Shown here: positions 4,513-5,907 of the stretch, piece by piece
How positions within the stretch are numbered: the stretch's first letter is position 1
How the letters are laid out: every line of letters begins with the position of its first letter
Source of the DNA: Victivallales bacterium
GTDB taxonomy: Bacteria; Verrucomicrobiota; Lentisphaeria; Oligosphaerales; Oligosphaeraceae
NCBI GenBank assembly: GCA_900771165.1
Contig: CAAGMX010000263.1
Location: forward strand, 1-5,907
DNA: 5,907 bases
Reading direction: 5' to 3'
Notes under the pieces: generated by a model
What the model was told of the DNA's origin: nothing
Database searches by the model: none
Seen by the model: only the letters and a program-made list of their open reading frames with translations
Program-made: the position numbers and the translations under genes

Positions 4513-5781
4513 TCAGAGGGCGTCGAAGCGGAAGCCGAAGCGGGGGGAGAAGGGCCACCAGACCAGGCAGGGTCTGCCCACCAGGCGTTCCCGGGCCACG
4601 GGGCCGAAGAACCGGCAGTCCAGGCTGTTTTCCGTGTTGTCGCCCATCAGGAAGTAGTGGCCGTCAGGCACGGTGTATTCCTCCCGCTCCCGGGAGAGAT
4701 AGGCGCCTCCGGAAAGGGCGGCGTGGCCGGCATAGCCCCCCTGGCGGGACTGGATGCGGGCGAAGGGGCGGGAGTAGGTGCCGTCCAGGGGCAGGAACGT
4801 ATCGGAGCCCCGGGGGCGCACCCAGAGCACCCGATCCTGGATCTTTAGGGTGTCCCCGGGGAGGCCCACCAGCCGTTTCACATAGTAGAAGCCCGCCAGG
4901 CTTTTGCCCTGGTAGCTCAGATCCTCGGTGGAGAAGACCATGATGTCTCCCCGGGCGGGGGGGCGCAGGCAGAGGCTCAGGCGGTTGACGAAGAGGTGGT
5001 CGCCGGATTCCATGGCCCCCTGGAAGATGGTCTGTCCCTGGCGGTAGGCAAAGGGATTGGTGAGGAATCCCCGCTGGACGGGCTGGGGATTCTGGAGGAG
5101 AGGCAGAAGTCTCTGGGTGTCGGTGGGGGTGGCGGGAGCGGCCAGGGGGAAGGAGCGCCCGTCCTCGCTCCGGAAGATCAGGGCGCTTTGGGGGAAGAGG
5201 GGGCGGGAGGGCAGGGGCTGGATACTGGCGAGATCCAGGGTGCCGTCGGCCGGCGCCTGCCACTGGAAATACCGGCGGGAGTAGTTGACGTAGTCGAAGA
5301 GGGTGGCCAGGCGGGACTGGGGGATTTCCCCGGCTTCCAGGGCCACGGGGTGGATCCCGAAGAGGGTGGGCTGCATGGAGCCGGTGGGGATCTTAAAGGG
5401 CTGCAGCAGGAGGCATCGGAGGGCGAAGGCCACGGCCACGGAGACCAGGATGGTCTCGAAATTGGCTCCCAGGAGGGAATCCTGGGGGGTGGGGGGAAGG
5501 GGGATTCCCTTTTGCACCGTGGCCAGCAGGGCCTCCTGCTCCTCCTTCTTGCCTTCCCGCCGGACCTGTTCCACCTTGGCCAGCAGGCTCTCCCCCTGGG
5601 AGATCTGTTCCGGGGAGAGGAGATCCCGGTTCCGGCGGAGTTTCTGGCGCAGGGTTTTTCCGGTCTGCCGCAGGAGCTGTCGCCGCTGCCAGGCGGCGGG
5701 GAGGGCATGGGCGAGGATCCAGTCTCCCAGGAAGAACCAGAGGAGAAGGAGATCGATGAGGATGCACCAGAGGGGAGACAT
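4513..5781 (-). CDS. lepB: Signal peptidase I with N-terminal extension and large internal insertion
   Basis: This membrane serine protease cleaves signal peptides from exported proteins on the outer face of the cytoplasmic membrane, using a Ser/Lys dyad. A hydrophobic helix lies at 5-25, a charged, probably coiled segment at 33-95, and a second helix at 108-125. QPFKIPTGSMQPTL (127-140) holds the nucleophile S135. MESGDHLFVNRL (257-268), RGDIMVFS (277-284) and YYVKRLVGLPGD (299-310) follow, with general base K302. MGDNTENSLDCRFFGPV (379-395) is the last signature box. At 422 residues it is longer than most family members. S135 and K302 are 167 residues apart, against about 40-55 in B. subtilis and E. 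coli enzymes, because of an insertion at about 141-255. The gene starts 12 nt after lepA, the classical lepA-lepB pairing. No Shine-Dalgarno sequence is seen in that gap. Confidence 0.96.
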   Translation of the reverse strand: MSPLWCILIDLLLLWFFLGDWILAHALPAAWQRRQLLRQTGKTLRQKLRRNRDLLSPEQISQGESLLAKVEQVRREGKKEEQEALLATVQKGIPLPPTPQDSLLGANFETILVSVAVAFALRCLLLQPFKIPTGSMQPTLFGIHPVALEAGEIPQSRLATLFDYVNYSRRYFQWQAPADGTLDLASIQPLPSRPLFPQSALIFRSEDGRSFPLAAPATPTDTQRLLPLLQNPQPVQRGFLTNPFAYRQGQTIFQGAMESGDHLFVNRLSLCLRPPARGDIMVFSTEDLSYQGKSLAGFYYVKRLVGLPGDTLKIQDRVLWVRPRGSDTFLPLDGTYSRPFARIQSRQGGYAGHAALSGGAYLSREREEYTVPDGHYFLMGDNTENSLDCRFFGPVARERLVGRPCLVWWPFSPRFGFRFDAL

Positions 5782-5793
5782 GGGGGAAGGGGC

Positions 5794-5907
5794 CTACTTC
5801 TGTTTTTCCTCGTCGTTGCGCAGGACGGCGATGAAGGCCTCCTGGGGAATGTTGACATTCCCGTAGAGCTTCATTCTCTTCTTGCCTTCCTTCTGCTTCT
5901 CCAGGAG
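5794..5907 (-). CDS. lepA: Elongation factor 4 (LepA), C-terminal end only
   Basis: Only the last 37 codons and the TAG stop (5794-5796) are inside the window; the rest of the gene lies beyond the right edge. The residues [13 protein letters not shown] and then [11 protein letters not shown] match the highly conserved LepA C-terminal tail, where (K)[15 protein letters not shown].(I/L)PQEAF is nearly invariant. LepA is a ribosomal GTPase that acts in translation and ribosome biogenesis. It is followed 12 nt later by lepB, the same order as in E. coli and many other bacteria. The promoter of the operon must lie outside the window. Confidence 0.95.
   Translation of the reverse strand, partial: LLEKQKEGKKRMKLYGNVNIPQEAFIAVLRNDEEKQK

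Noticed and set aside
3663..4943. 426-codon open frame on the plus strand
   Set aside because: It lies antisense to the GYF_2-RDD gene and lepB, is made of low-complexity G/E/R/P-rich sequence, and resembles no family. Long antisense frames are expected from the C-rich codon use of the minus-strand genes.
1..5907. CRISPR array, tRNA, rRNA, insertion sequence, phage or defence genes
   Set aside because: No regularly spaced direct repeats, cloverleaf-like sequence, transposase or integrase motifs, or target-site duplications were seen on either strand.

Overview
The window is a GC-rich, almost fully coding bacterial segment in which every gene I can support lies on the minus strand, so it is transcribed from right to left. 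The plus strand is strongly G-rich and purine-rich because the genes use C-rich codons, and this creates many long antisense open frames that are not genes. An LptF/LptG permease, two-membrane envelope functions, and a secreted protein related to the formylglycine-generating-enzyme (FGE) fold suggest a Gram-negative-type organism. The long PVC-style signal peptidase I and the 'GWN' plus FGE protein type make a PVC relative (Lentisphaerota, Kiritimatiellota or Verrucomicrobiota) my best guess. That placement is inference only.

Layout in transcription order: the last 37 codons of lepA (EF-4) at the right edge; lepB (signal peptidase I, 422 aa); a GYF_2-RDD membrane protein (240 aa); an LptF/LptG-family permease (400 aa); uppP (undecaprenyl-diphosphatase, 265 aa). 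The gaps between these five genes are 12, 49, 12 and 6 nt, so they look like one operon for envelope building: protein export processing, LPS transport and recycling of the lipid carrier. A 92-nt gap with two tandem small palindromes follows. After it comes a secreted-protein gene with a good Shine-Dalgarno sequence that appears broken: an N-terminal 'GWN' domain in one frame and the C-terminal part of an FGE-sulfatase domain in another frame, with the N-terminal half of the FGE domain absent.

A 316-nt non-coding region (575-890) separates this operon from the next gene. It holds a strong 50-nt stem-loop just after the broken gene, a good extended -10 promoter reading left, and a leader of about 125 nt with a second perfect hairpin. 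This leads into the 50S ribosomal protein L25/Ctc gene, whose C-terminus runs off the left edge.

Most of the window is ordinary housekeeping content, and I found no convincing new multi-gene system. The points most worth a second look are the broken or chimeric FGE protein, the intergenic palindromes, a C10 homopolymer just inside the LptF/G start, the G-quadruplex and C-rich leader before the GYF_2-RDD gene, and the large insertion in the signal peptidase.
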